Part shown: positions 27,266-36,800 of the stretch, one piece after another
Layout: each line of letters begins with the position of its first letter
Numbering within the stretch: position 1 is the first letter of the stretch
Source of the DNA: an uncultured Bacteroidota bacterium
GTDB lineage: Bacteria; Bacteroidota; Bacteroidia; Flavobacteriales; Flavobacteriaceae
Length of the DNA: 55,341 nucleotides
Reading direction: 5' to 3'
Assembly: GCA_903838055.1 (NCBI GenBank)
Contig: CAILWV010000034.1
Span: 1 to 55,341, forward strand
The notes under the pieces: generated by a model
Told to the model about the DNA's origin: nothing
Database searches by the model: none
The model's input: only the letters and a program-made list of their open reading frames with translations
Translations under genes and position numbers: made by a program

Positions 27266-28024
27266 ATGATAAAATGTTTGATAATCGACGACGAATTAAA
27301 TGCTAGAGAACTTCTAGAGGGTTTACTTGAAAAGTTTTTACCAAAAAAAATTGAAATTGTAGCAAAATGCGAAAGTGTTGATTCTGCAATTGAAGCTATC
27401 TCCTTATTTAATCCTGAAATAATATTTTTAGATGTTAATATGCCAGGAAAAAATGGCTTTGAACTTTTTAAAGAATTAAGTGTTATTGATTTTGAAATTA
27501 TTTTCACTACAGCATTTTCTGATTTTGCAATTGATGCCATTAAGTTTAATGCTTTTGATTATTTACTTAAACCAATTAGTCATTTAGAATTGATTTCTAC
27601 AATCAAAAAACTAGAGGAAAAAATCAATAAAAATAATCAACAAAAAAATCTTATGTTATTGTTGGAAAACATTGATTTTCAAGGTAATGTTTTCAATAAA
27701 ATTGCACTTCCAATAGAAACGGGATTTAAATTAGTGAAAACTAATACTATTCTATATTGCCAAGCCGATGGTAATTATTGCAAAGTTTTTTGTCTTGATG
27801 GTAGTATTATTCATTTATCAAAAACCTTAAAGTTTATGGAAGATATGCTGCCTAAACTATTATTTAAAAGAATTCACAAATCCTATTTGGTGAATTTGAA
27901 TTATGTAATGGAGTTTAATAAAGTAAATGAATTAAATGTTGAGTTAGTAAACAATATTATTTTACCTGTAGCATCCCGAAAAAAAGAAGAATTAATCCAT
28001 GCGCTATTTACTACTAATCTGTAA
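27266..28024 (+). CDS. LytTR-family response regulator
   Basis: The 252-residue regulator has a receiver domain (1-125) with Asp56 as phospho-acceptor in IIFLDVNMPGKNG and the acidic pair DDE at 8-10. A LytTR DNA-binding domain follows (about 145-250), with NTILYCQADGNYCKVF, RIHKSYLVNL and a terminal basic RKKEELI. It is the partner of the histidine kinase whose gene overlaps its end by 26 bp, so the two are translationally coupled. LytTR proteins bind short direct repeats upstream of targets. The neighbouring secreted-protein genes are plausible but unproven targets. Confidence 0.93.
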   Translation: MIKCLIIDDELNARELLEGLLEKFLPKKIEIVAKCESVDSAIEAISLFNPEIIFLDVNMPGKNGFELFKELSVIDFEIIFTTAFSDFAIDAIKFNAFDYLLKPISHLELISTIKKLEEKINKNNQQKNLMLLLENIDFQGNVFNKIALPIETGFKLVKTNTILYCQADGNYCKVFCLDGSIIHLSKTLKFMEDMLPKLLFKRIHKSYLVNLNYVMEFNKVNELNVELVNNIILPVASRKKEELIHALFTTNL

Positions 28025-30962
28025 TTTATTTTTTTGTACTAATTCTTTATTTTCACAACAATATCCTGTTGAGAATATTTCCACCATTGAAGGATTGGGG
28101 AATAATTGTATTCAATCTATTTACAAAGACAGTAGGGGTATTTTATGGGTTGGTACAGTGTCTGGATTATCTAAAATTGAATACCATTCCATTCAAAATT
28201 TGACTACTGATAATGGTATTGCACCAAATGGATGCTGGGCTATAGCAGAAGATAAAAATCATAATATGTGGTTTGGAAGCTATGGTGGTGGTATTACTTT
28301 TTTTGATGGAAAGAAATTTAAGATTATTAATGATAAGAACGGTTTGTGTAGTAATAAAATTCGCAAACTTTTTTGTATTAAAAACAAGCTTTTTGTAGGA
28401 ACCGATAATGGTTTTTCAATTATAAATGTTAATTCAAGAAAAATCCAATCTTTTACAAATTTTGATACTATTTCCTATGTTAAGGTTATGGGTTTCTTTC
28501 GTAAGGATAATGAAATCGGAATTGGAACCTATCTCAACGGCTTATGGAAATTGAACCAAAACAATAAATTGGTAAAATTGAATTTGAAAACTTCTATTAT
28601 TTCATGTCACCAAGAAAAAGACTCCATTTATTTAATGAGTGATAAAGGGATTAATTTTTTTTCTATTAATAATTTATTTCAAAATAAGACAAAGTGTAAA
28701 TTAATTCCATCGTCAATTATATGGGATTATGCAGTAACAAATAAAAAAGAATGTTTTGTTGCTGTTCAAGATTTTAATAACCCAATTGGCGGTGTTTTTA
28801 AAGTATTAGAAAATAAATTGGTAGATTACAGCGGTAATTTTAATATAAATTCCAAACAAATTTGGTGTTTTTTCTACGATAATAAATTCAATCAGTTGTA
28901 TGTAGGTAGCCAGGATAAAGGACTTTTTATAGTTGATTTAAATAAAGAAATTTCATATTCCAGTTTCTATAACGAAGATATAAAGTCAATACTGAAAATA
29001 GATTCTACGAAAGTCTTTCTTACATTAAATAAAGTTTTTTTTGAAAGTGATTCTAAAATAAAGGAAATAAAAACTTCAGAATTGTTAAATTTTGCGGAAA
29101 GATATTATCAAAAAAAAGAAAATTATATTTATGATGTAAATTATACTCATTTTAAGTTAAGAAAAAATGATTTAGCTATTTACAGTTTTGATGTTTATAA
29201 TCACAATTTATATATCAGTACAAACCTTGGCTTTTTCAAATTATCTAAACAAGGTACAATTATTTCTTTTTCTCCTATTAATGTTAAATATTTTAAGATG
29301 CTTGGCGAGTTTGAATTAATAGCTTCAAGAGATTATTATCCTGCAATATTTTTTAAAGATTATAGACTTCTCAATTCTGGTGAAGATTTAGATTTAAAAA
29401 ACAATAATAATCCTAGGGATGTTTTTAATATTACAACAATTGGTTCAAGGTTGTATTTTGTTTCCTACATGAAAGGACTTTATAAATATGAAAATAAAAA
29501 AACATATTCTTATTTGGCAAACCAGCAATGGGAAGAAGGTGCATTACTGACTTCTTGTAAAAATGATAAAGGACAGTTGTTAGTAGCAAACCAAAGAGGG
29601 GATGTGTATGTAATCGCCAATTCTGAAAAATTTCATATAATAAAAAAAATTAGTAATAAAGAAATTCATGGCACTACAATTAATTTTTTACAATCTTATA
29701 AAGATTATATAATTATTGGTACCAATTTAGGATTGAATTTTTATAAAAATGGGGATTTATTATTTTTAGATGAAAAAAACGGATTGAAAAACAAAATATT
29801 TAATTCGGCTTATCTTGATAAGGATACTTTGTTTATTGCAACTACAAGAGGATATTATGAACTGAATCTTAAAAAAGTTCTAGCTCCCAAAAAACAATCC
29901 TTTAAACTTGCAATAACCAAGCTTGAGGTAAACTACAAAGCTATTTATGAGTGGGATGTAAAATGGTTCACTATTAACAAACAGCATATAGATTTGCCAT
30001 ACAATAGAAATACATTATCAATTGAGTTTGCACCAAAAAATATTTCCAATATAGCAAAACTTGTTTATAGTTATAAACTAGAAGGATTAAACAATAGTGA
30101 ATGGAGTAAATGGACAAAAGACGCTTCAATTGTATTGCCGTTTTTGCCAAATGGACACTATACTATAATTGTAAAAATTAAAGATTTAAGCTTAGGAACA
30201 ATAAGTAAGCAAAAGTTACTTTCTATTACAATTAACCCTCCTTTTTGGAAAAGGATACCATTTATTATATCATTAATTATTCTTATTGTAGTTTTTATAT
30301 TTTTCTATGTAAAAAATAAAATAAAAAAAATAAGTATAGAAAATGAGATCCAAAAAAGAATGATTGAAACTAAAATGGAAGCATTACAAAGTCAAATGAA
30401 CCCACATTTTACTTTTAACGCTATGAATTCAATTCAGAATTATATTGTCAAAAATAAAATGGAAGATGCTCTAGGTTATTTAGCTGATTTTTCAAGATTA
30501 ATTAGACAAACATTAGATAACTCTGTAAAAACTACAATTAAACTGGATGAGGAAGTTAAATATTTACAAGCTTATGTAGATCTTGAAAATAAGAGATATA
30601 AAACTCCTATTGATTTCATTATAACCATTTCCGATACTATTAATTCTTGCAATGTTTCTATTCCGCCAATGCTAATACAGCCATTTATTGAGAATTGTTT
30701 TGTACATGCATTTACATCTAAAATTGAAAAACCATATTTAAAGTTAGATATTTCTTTAATAAATAACTTGTTAACAATCACTATTCAAGACAACGGAATA
30801 GGTTTTAATACCGAATTAATAAAAACCAATTCTAAAGGAATTAATTTGGTTAAAGAACGCATTAAATTATTTAACGTAAAGGATTCTAATTTTATTAAAG
30901 TAGAATCTGAAATTAATCAAGGTACTAAGGTTACACTTCAAATAAACATCAATAATAATTAG
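27999..30962 (+). CDS. LytS-like sensor histidine kinase with periplasmic two-component propeller
   Basis: The 987-residue kinase has a signal peptide (MRYLLLICNLFFCTNSLFS). A long sensor of Reg_prop repeats follows, for example NNCIQSIYKDSRGILWVGT and similar GLWKL blades (about 25-640). Next are a Y_Y_Y domain (about 680-745), one membrane helix (about 753-772) and a His_kinase domain with His803 in MNPHFTFNAMNSIQNYI. The ATPase has NCFVHAF and DNGIGF boxes. In Bacteroidota, propeller sensors often read polysaccharide breakdown products. Here there is no SusC/D pair, so the ligand is unknown. It overlaps the LytTR gene by 26 bp. Confidence 0.92.
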   Translation: MRYLLLICNLFFCTNSLFSQQYPVENISTIEGLGNNCIQSIYKDSRGILWVGTVSGLSKIEYHSIQNLTTDNGIAPNGCWAIAEDKNHNMWFGSYGGGITFFDGKKFKIINDKNGLCSNKIRKLFCIKNKLFVGTDNGFSIINVNSRKIQSFTNFDTISYVKVMGFFRKDNEIGIGTYLNGLWKLNQNNKLVKLNLKTSIISCHQEKDSIYLMSDKGINFFSINNLFQNKTKCKLIPSSIIWDYAVTNKKECFVAVQDFNNPIGGVFKVLENKLVDYSGNFNINSKQIWCFFYDNKFNQLYVGSQDKGLFIVDLNKEISYSSFYNEDIKSILKIDSTKVFLTLNKVFFESDSKIKEIKTSELLNFAERYYQKKENYIYDVNYTHFKLRKNDLAIYSFDVYNHNLYISTNLGFFKLSKQGTIISFSPINVKYFKMLGEFELIASRDYYPAIFFKDYRLLNSGEDLDLKNNNNPRDVFNITTIGSRLYFVSYMKGLYKYENKKTYSYLANQQWEEGALLTSCKNDKGQLLVANQRGDVYVIANSEKFHIIKKISNKEIHGTTINFLQSYKDYIIIGTNLGLNFYKNGDLLFLDEKNGLKNKIFNSAYLDKDTLFIATTRGYYELNLKKVLAPKKQSFKLAITKLEVNYKAIYEWDVKWFTINKQHIDLPYNRNTLSIEFAPKNISNIAKLVYSYKLEGLNNSEWSKWTKDASIVLPFLPNGHYTIIVKIKDLSLGTISKQKLLSITINPPFWKRIPFIISLIILIVVFIFFYVKNKIKKISIENEIQKRMIETKMEALQSQMNPHFTFNAMNSIQNYIVKNKMEDALGYLADFSRLIRQTLDNSVKTTIKLDEEVKYLQAYVDLENKRYKTPIDFIITISDTINSCNVSIPPMLIQPFIENCFVHAFTSKIEKPYLKLDISLINNLLTITIQDNGIGFNTELIKTNSKGINLVKERIKLFNVKDSNFIKVESEINQGTKVTLQININNN

Positions 30963-31143
30963 TATTTCTTACCTAATATTTTTAACAACAAATAAATACT
31001 TTTTTATTGTTAAAAAAAACGTTAAAATGCCAATTGCAAGTATTAAAACTGAATTTTCCTACGATAAGTAAGTGGTATAAAATCTCCAAAAAATTATAGT
31101 TTAATTTGTATTATTATTAATACAGTTTTAATATATATTACAC

Positions 31144-32817
31144 ATGAAAAAATTACTTCTTTTAGTTTTTGGGTTACTTATGACTACCCAAATGATTTTT
31201 GCTCAGGTTCCTTCTTATGTTCCAACAAACGGACTTGTTGGTTATTGGCCATTTAACGGGAATGCTAATGATCAAAGTGGTAATGGAAATAATGGAACGG
31301 TTAATGGGGCAACATTAACTACGGATAGAAATGGAAATACAAATAACGCTTATAGTTTTAATGGGGTTAATAATTTAATAAAAGTTAATCATTCATCATC
31401 ATTTAATACCTTTCCTATGTCGATTAGTTTATGGTGTAAAGGTAATTCTCAATATGGAGCTTTAATATCAAAATACACAAGTTGTTCTTCTGACAATGGT
31501 TGGCAATTACATACTATGGAAGGAAAGGTTTCAACTTATTCATATAACTTTCTTGGTGGTGCGTATTTAAATTGTGATGGAGATTCAAATACTATAATAA
31601 CAGATAATAATTGGTATAATATAGTTTCAACCTATGATTTATCAGGAGTAAAAATATATGTAAATAATGTTTTAGTTTTAACTAAACCTTATATTGGTAA
31701 TGGTAGTATGTCTGCACCAACAAATATTCAAGATGTTTATATCGGAAAAGAAATAAATTCTATTAGTTGTAGCCCAAATAATACATTTTACCAAGGTATA
31801 ATAGACGACATAGGTATTTGGAATAGAGCCTTAACCCCTCAAGAAATTACTGCAATGTATAATGGAGTAAATTATAATTCTACATGTAATATTATTGGTG
31901 GTACTCTAGTTAATGGATTGGTTGGTTATTGGCCATTTTGTGGTAATGCCATTGATGAAAGTGGTAATGGAAATAATGGAACTGTTAATGGGGCAACTTT
32001 GACAACCGATAGATTTGGGAATGCAGATAAAGCTTATAGTTTTAATGGGGTTAATAACTATATTAATTGTGGAACGACAGCAAGTCTACTTAATCCATCA
32101 ATTTTTTCTTATTCTGTTTGGATTAACAATACCGATAATGTTTCTCCTATATATAAAGTTGTTATCTCTAATTATAATAATACCTTACAAAGAGGAAATA
32201 TATTATTTAGTCTTGGTTCTGACATTGGAGATTTTAGAATTCATAATGGAGGAAATCTTCAAAAAGATGCATATTCAAACATATCAGTAAATTCTAGTAG
32301 TTGGTATCATATAGTAGCAATAAAAGATAATTTAACAATTAAAATTTATGTTAATAATGTTCTTTCTCAAGTAACTGACATTTCGAGTTTTAATTATCTT
32401 AATAATACTATTTCACCATTTACAATTGGGAAAGCTGGTTGGGGAGATGTAAATTATTTTCAAGGTAAAATTGATGATATTGGATTTTGGGACCGCGCCT
32501 TAACCCCTCAAGAAATTACAAATTTATATACTAATAATTTAAGTGCAAATTCATTTGAAAGCCCTAAAGAGTTAATTACTATATATCCAAATCCAACCAA
32601 TTCTAAAATAAATATAGACTGTAGTTTGCAATCTAGCCTCATAGGAAGTCAAGTAACTATAACAACTATTTTAGGTCAAGAGATTTATAATTCTAAAATA
32701 AACCAATTGGTTACAGAAATCCCAATAAGTTCTTTTGCTAGTAATGGAGTTTACTTTGTTCAAATAATAAATGCTCAGGGGCAAATAGTAGACATTAAGA
32801 AAATCATTTTACAATAA
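31144..32817 (+). CDS. T9SS-exported protein with two LamG domains
   Basis: The 557-residue protein has a signal peptide (MKKLLLLVFGLLMTTQMIFA). It carries two LamG/concanavalin-like domains (about 28-243 and 256-463), each starting NGLVGYWPF and ending with DDIGIWNRALTPQEIT-type text. A type A C-terminal sorting domain (about 474-557) contains ITIYPNPTNSKINI. It should be carried through the outer membrane by T9SS and bound to the surface or released. LamG domains usually bind sugars or proteins, so adhesion or polysaccharide binding is likely. The two domains share strong DNA identity, a sign of recent internal duplication. It lies 181 bp after the histidine kinase gene. Confidence 0.92.
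   Translation: MKKLLLLVFGLLMTTQMIFAQVPSYVPTNGLVGYWPFNGNANDQSGNGNNGTVNGATLTTDRNGNTNNAYSFNGVNNLIKVNHSSSFNTFPMSISLWCKGNSQYGALISKYTSCSSDNGWQLHTMEGKVSTYSYNFLGGAYLNCDGDSNTIITDNNWYNIVSTYDLSGVKIYVNNVLVLTKPYIGNGSMSAPTNIQDVYIGKEINSISCSPNNTFYQGIIDDIGIWNRALTPQEITAMYNGVNYNSTCNIIGGTLVNGLVGYWPFCGNAIDESGNGNNGTVNGATLTTDRFGNADKAYSFNGVNNYINCGTTASLLNPSIFSYSVWINNTDNVSPIYKVVISNYNNTLQRGNILFSLGSDIGDFRIHNGGNLQKDAYSNISVNSSSWYHIVAIKDNLTIKIYVNNVLSQVTDISSFNYLNNTISPFTIGKAGWGDVNYFQGKIDDIGFWDRALTPQEITNLYTNNLSANSFESPKELITIYPNPTNSKINIDCSLQSSLIGSQVTITTILGQEIYNSKINQLVTEIPISSFASNGVYFVQIINAQGQIVDIKKIILQ
31228..32050 (+). repeat. Internal DNA duplication in the LamG gene
   Basis: About 31228-31372 and 31906-32050 are near copies, sharing blocks such as GTTGGTTATTGGCCATTT and AGTGGTAATGGAAATAATGG. 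The ends of both domains (near 31827 and 32495) share GCCTTAACCCCTCAAGAAAT. The whole LamG module was duplicated in tandem. Confidence 0.85.
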
Positions 32818-32819
32818 CA

Positions 32820-32865
32820 TTAATTGGGAATAATCCGAAAAGCCAATATTATACTGAAGTAGGAA
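32820..32865 (+). repeat. 46-bp leader element, copy 1
   Basis: The element begins TTAATTGGGAATAATCCG and ends AGTAGGAA. It starts 2 nt after the LamG gene stop codon and ends 21 nt before the ATG of the 126-residue secreted protein. It contains ATTGG-N15-CCAAT and TACT-GA-AGTA inverted repeats. Confidence 0.9.
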
Positions 32866-32886
32866 CCATAATAAATTGTTTTTTTT

Positions 32887-33267
32887 ATGAAAAAAAATAT
32901 AATAATTGCAATAATCTTCATTATATCTTGTAATGCAATAGCACAAAAATCTAATAATTTAGTTGGTAAGACTTTTCAGCAAATTGAAAATATTTCAAAT
33001 AGCACAACCGAAATAAAGTTTATTTCAAACACTCAAGTTGTTTATGTAATTACAAATGTTATTAATGGTAAAACATATATTGACGAATGTCCAGGTAAAT
33101 CAACATTTATAAACAATAAACTAACTATTAATTGTAATTGTAGTGATAAAGAAATATATCCTGATCCAATTAAAGATAGTTTTGTTTATGATTCTAAATC
33201 AAACACACTTACTAGCACAAGTTTTAGAAGCGTTGATGGGAAATTCTTTGTTTGGGAAAATAAATAG
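32887..33267 (+). CDS. Small secreted protein of unknown function (126 aa)
   Basis: The N-terminus MKKNIIIAIIFIISCNAIAQK can be read as a signal peptidase I substrate cut after AIA, or as a lipobox IISC with Cys15. The mature part is polar, with a Cys pair region INCNCSDK and a third Cys in DECPGK, and ends KFFVWENK. I recognise no family. It follows the LamG gene, and the 46-bp element lies in its leader. Confidence 0.75.
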   Translation: MKKNIIIAIIFIISCNAIAQKSNNLVGKTFQQIENISNSTTEIKFISNTQVVYVITNVINGKTYIDECPGKSTFINNKLTINCNCSDKEIYPDPIKDSFVYDSKSNTLTSTSFRSVDGKFFVWENK

Positions 33268-33305
33268 AGACTAATTATAATCTAAAATTAATATAAAAAA
33301 ACAAA

Positions 33306-33752
33306 ATGAGAAAAATTAGTATACTATTAATGGTGCTTTTTTCAATTAATTCGATTAATGCCCAAGTTAAAAAAAAGAGACCAGTTTATAACAAGCCTGC
33401 AAATAATCATGTAACTACTAACTCAAATAGTGGATATAGTAGATTAGATGTTACCGATGAGGAAAGTGTTTCTAAATATATGATGGGAAAAACATGGTCT
33501 TGTTCAGACGCAGGTCAATATACTTTGCATTTTACATATGATTATTGTTCTCAATTAAACACCTACGGTTTAATATTTTGGACAATGGATAGAAGTAGTC
33601 CATGGAATTATATAAATGTATATTTTGAACCAGGATATAGATATGCTAAAATTTCAGGAATGTGTCCTGATAATGGAAATGATATTGTAGTATATCTTTT
33701 CCCTGACGGTCATTGTGAATCTCCAACAGGAAATTATTATAAGCAAAATTAA
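33306..33752 (+). CDS. Small secreted protein of unknown function (148 aa)
   Basis: A signal peptide MRKISILLMVLFSINSINA is cut before QVKKKRP. A basic, Asn/Thr-rich linker then leads to a compact domain of about 95 residues. The domain has Cys residues in WSCSDAG, DYCSQL, GMCPDNG and GHCESP, which could form two disulfides. No family is recognised. Unlike three of the neighbouring genes, its 38-bp leader has no 46-bp element. Confidence 0.72.
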   Translation: MRKISILLMVLFSINSINAQVKKKRPVYNKPANNHVTTNSNSGYSRLDVTDEESVSKYMMGKTWSCSDAGQYTLHFTYDYCSQLNTYGLIFWTMDRSSPWNYINVYFEPGYRYAKISGMCPDNGNDIVVYLFPDGHCESPTGNYYKQN

Positions 33753-33769
33753 TTTAAATAAATTTAATA

Positions 33770-33829
33770 ATAACCAACACAGACAATACCGTTTTAATGA
33801 CCAAAAAAGTTATTGTTAATAGAAAATAA
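33770..33829 (+). pseudogene. Fossil 3' end of a T9SS gene
   Basis: These 60 bases translate in frame to ITNTDNTVLMTKKVIVNRK and a stop. They differ at only 5 positions from the last 60 bases of the 1265-codon gene (37573-37632). Upstream the similarity stops and the frame is closed. It is therefore the leftover C-terminal end of a lost paralog, 5 nt before the ATG of the 1265-codon gene. Confidence 0.85.
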
Positions 33830-33834
33830 AAATT

Positions 33835-36800
33835 ATGAAAAAAATTGTTATATTAGTAAGTTTAGTGTTTAGTGTTTTTGTTAGTAATGGGCAATGTGTA
33901 TCTACTCTTGCGGGTTCGGGAGTAGCAGGATTTTTGAATGCTACTGGTACAGCAGCGCAATTTTTTAATCCCTGGGGTGTTGCTGTTGATGTCTCCGGAA
34001 ATGTATATGTAGCAGATGTTATAAATAATAGGATTAGAAAAATAAGTGTATCTGGCGTTGTAACCACCCTTGCAGGTTCAGGAACATTAGGTTATTTAAA
34101 TGGTTCAGGAACAACTGCGCAATTTAATAAGCCACATGGAGTTGCCGTTGATGGTTCTGGTAATGTGTATGTCGCAGATGGAAATGTTAGAATAAGAAAA
34201 ATAACGCCTTCAGGTGTTGTAACCAATTTTGCAGGAACAGGAGTTCAAGGATATTTAGATGGTATAGGAAATTCAGCACAATTTAGTAATCCTGAAGGAA
34301 TAGCTGTAGATACATCTGGAAATATATATGTAGCTGATAGTGGTTCAAATAATAAAATTCGAAAAATAACTCCCGCTGGAGTAGTAACTACTTTGGCTGG
34401 TTCAACTACTGGTTTTTCTGATGGAATTGGCTCTACAGCTCAATTTAATGCCCCATCAGGACTTACAGTTGATAGCTCAGGAAATGTTTACGTTGCAGAT
34501 TACTTGAATCATAGAATCAGAAAAATATCCGCTTCGGGAATTGTAACTACACTTGCAGGTTCTGGTGTAGCTGGCTATGCTGATGGAGCAGGAATTACTG
34601 CTCAATTTAATAAACCAAATGCTGTTTCTATAGACTCTACAGGTGATATTTATGTAGCAGATTCAGTAAATAATAGAATAAGAAAAATAACATCTACAGG
34701 AGTTGTAACGACTTTGGCAGGTTCTGGAACAGCTGGTTTTGCAGACGGGTCAGGTACTTTCGCACAATTTAACTCCCCTTTTGGAGTATGCGTTGATACT
34801 TCGGGTAATTTATATATAGCCGATATAAATAATCAAAGAATAAGAAAAATATCTCCTTTAACAGCATCAATAAGCTATAATGGAAACCCCTTTTGCAATT
34901 CGATAACTACTCCACAACCTGTTACTTTAACAGGTACAGGAGCATATACAGGTGGGACTTTTAGTTCATCAACTGGATATATCGTCAATTCTAATACGGG
35001 TGCAATTAATCCAAGTACAACAAATCCGGGTACTTATACAATAAGATATAGTTCGTCTTTAAGTGGCTGTTCAGCAATAGCAACTACTCAAGTTACTATA
35101 ACTGGATTACCAACCGCCACTATTAGTTATTCTGGGAGCCCATTTTGTAAATCTTTGACTTCAGTTCAAGCTACATTAAATGGAACCGGAGCATACACTG
35201 GAGGAACATTCACTTCTACAACTGGATTATCAATAAATGCGTCTACAGGTTTAATAAATCCAAGTTTGTCAACTGCAGGAACCTATACTATTACATACTC
35301 CACTCCTGCAAGTGGAGGTTGCGCATCAATTTCAACAACCAAACAAGTAACCATTACAGCTGTTCCTTCAGCAAGTATAAGTTATTCAGGAAATCCGTTC
35401 TGTCAATCGATAGGCTATTCTCCCACCGTTACTTTAACAGGTACTGGATTTATTGGAGGTGGTATATATAGTTCTACTACTGGTCTAACAATAAACTCAT
35501 CAACAGGAGAAATTACCCCAAGTACTTCAAATACTGGAACTTATACTGTAAGTTATGCTACTCAATCGTATGGAGGTTGTGCAGCTGTTTCTACAACTAC
35601 ACTAGTTACTATTACTGCACTACCAACCGCAATAATAAGTTATTCTGGCAGCCCATTTTGTAAGTCGCTAACATCCGTTCAAGCTACTACTACAGGTACT
35701 GGTGCTTATACTGGAGGAACATACTATGCAGGATCTAATTTATCGATGAATTCGGTTACAGGAGCAATTAATCCAAGTCTTTCTTCAGCTGGGACTTATA
35801 CCGTTTATTATAAAACTCTTGCTAGTGGAGGATGTCAGGTAGTTACTGCATCAACTTCAGTAGTTATTCTGCCTGTTACTTCTTCTAGTATATCAGCCGA
35901 TGGTGTTGTTGGGACAAGCACTACGATTACTAATGGAAATGCGATTACATTAAAACTCAATGGCGTATTAAGTGCTCAACCTAATATTCAATGGACTCCT
36001 GCTACAGCTATAAGTTCTACTAATGTTGTAGACCCAGTTGTTTACCCAAGTACAACAACTACCTATACGGCTAGTTTTGTAAATAGTAATGGTTGTACAC
36101 AAACTACTTCGTTTACTGTAAATGTTACTCCACAACCCAATATTGGAACTTTGAGTATTTCATCTCCTAATGCTACTATTGGATTGTTTGATACGATTAC
36201 TGTAAATGTACAACTTACTAATGCAACTGATTTATATAGTTTGTATATGAAACTTAAAGGTAATGCTGCGGTGAGTCAATATTTAGATTATACAGGGTAT
36301 ACTGCAGGAACTTTATTTGGAGTAAGCAACGTAATTTCTACCCCACCTACCGTTACAAATGGAGTTCCTGATTTTGGTATGACCAAAGTGGGATCTGTTC
36401 CGGGTTATGCCGGTAGTGGATTATTTTATACCTTTACTTTTACTCCTAAAAATATTGATATTCCCGCGGGAACTACTTTCTGTTTCTATCTAGATGATGT
36501 AAATGCTTATAATACCTCTGGAGTAGCTTGTGGATTAACTAATCAAGGACAACTTTGTTGCAGCTTTACCAACCAAGTTAATGTTTGGCCAGGAGATTTA
36601 AACAATTCTAAAACGGTTACCACAGCCGATTTATTACCTATTGGTTATTTCTATAATTCACATGGTTCAACTAGACCAAATGCTAGCATACAATGGACTG
36701 CACAACCAGCAACCTTATGGGGATATAACCATAGTTCAACAAATGGAGATGCTTACAAAGTATTTGCCGACTCAAATGGCGATGGAGTAATCAATAATGC

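Noticed and set aside
27172..27540. 122-codon leftward open frame across the start of the LytTR gene
   Set aside because: It is antisense to the conserved receiver domain and has no own promoter or family features.
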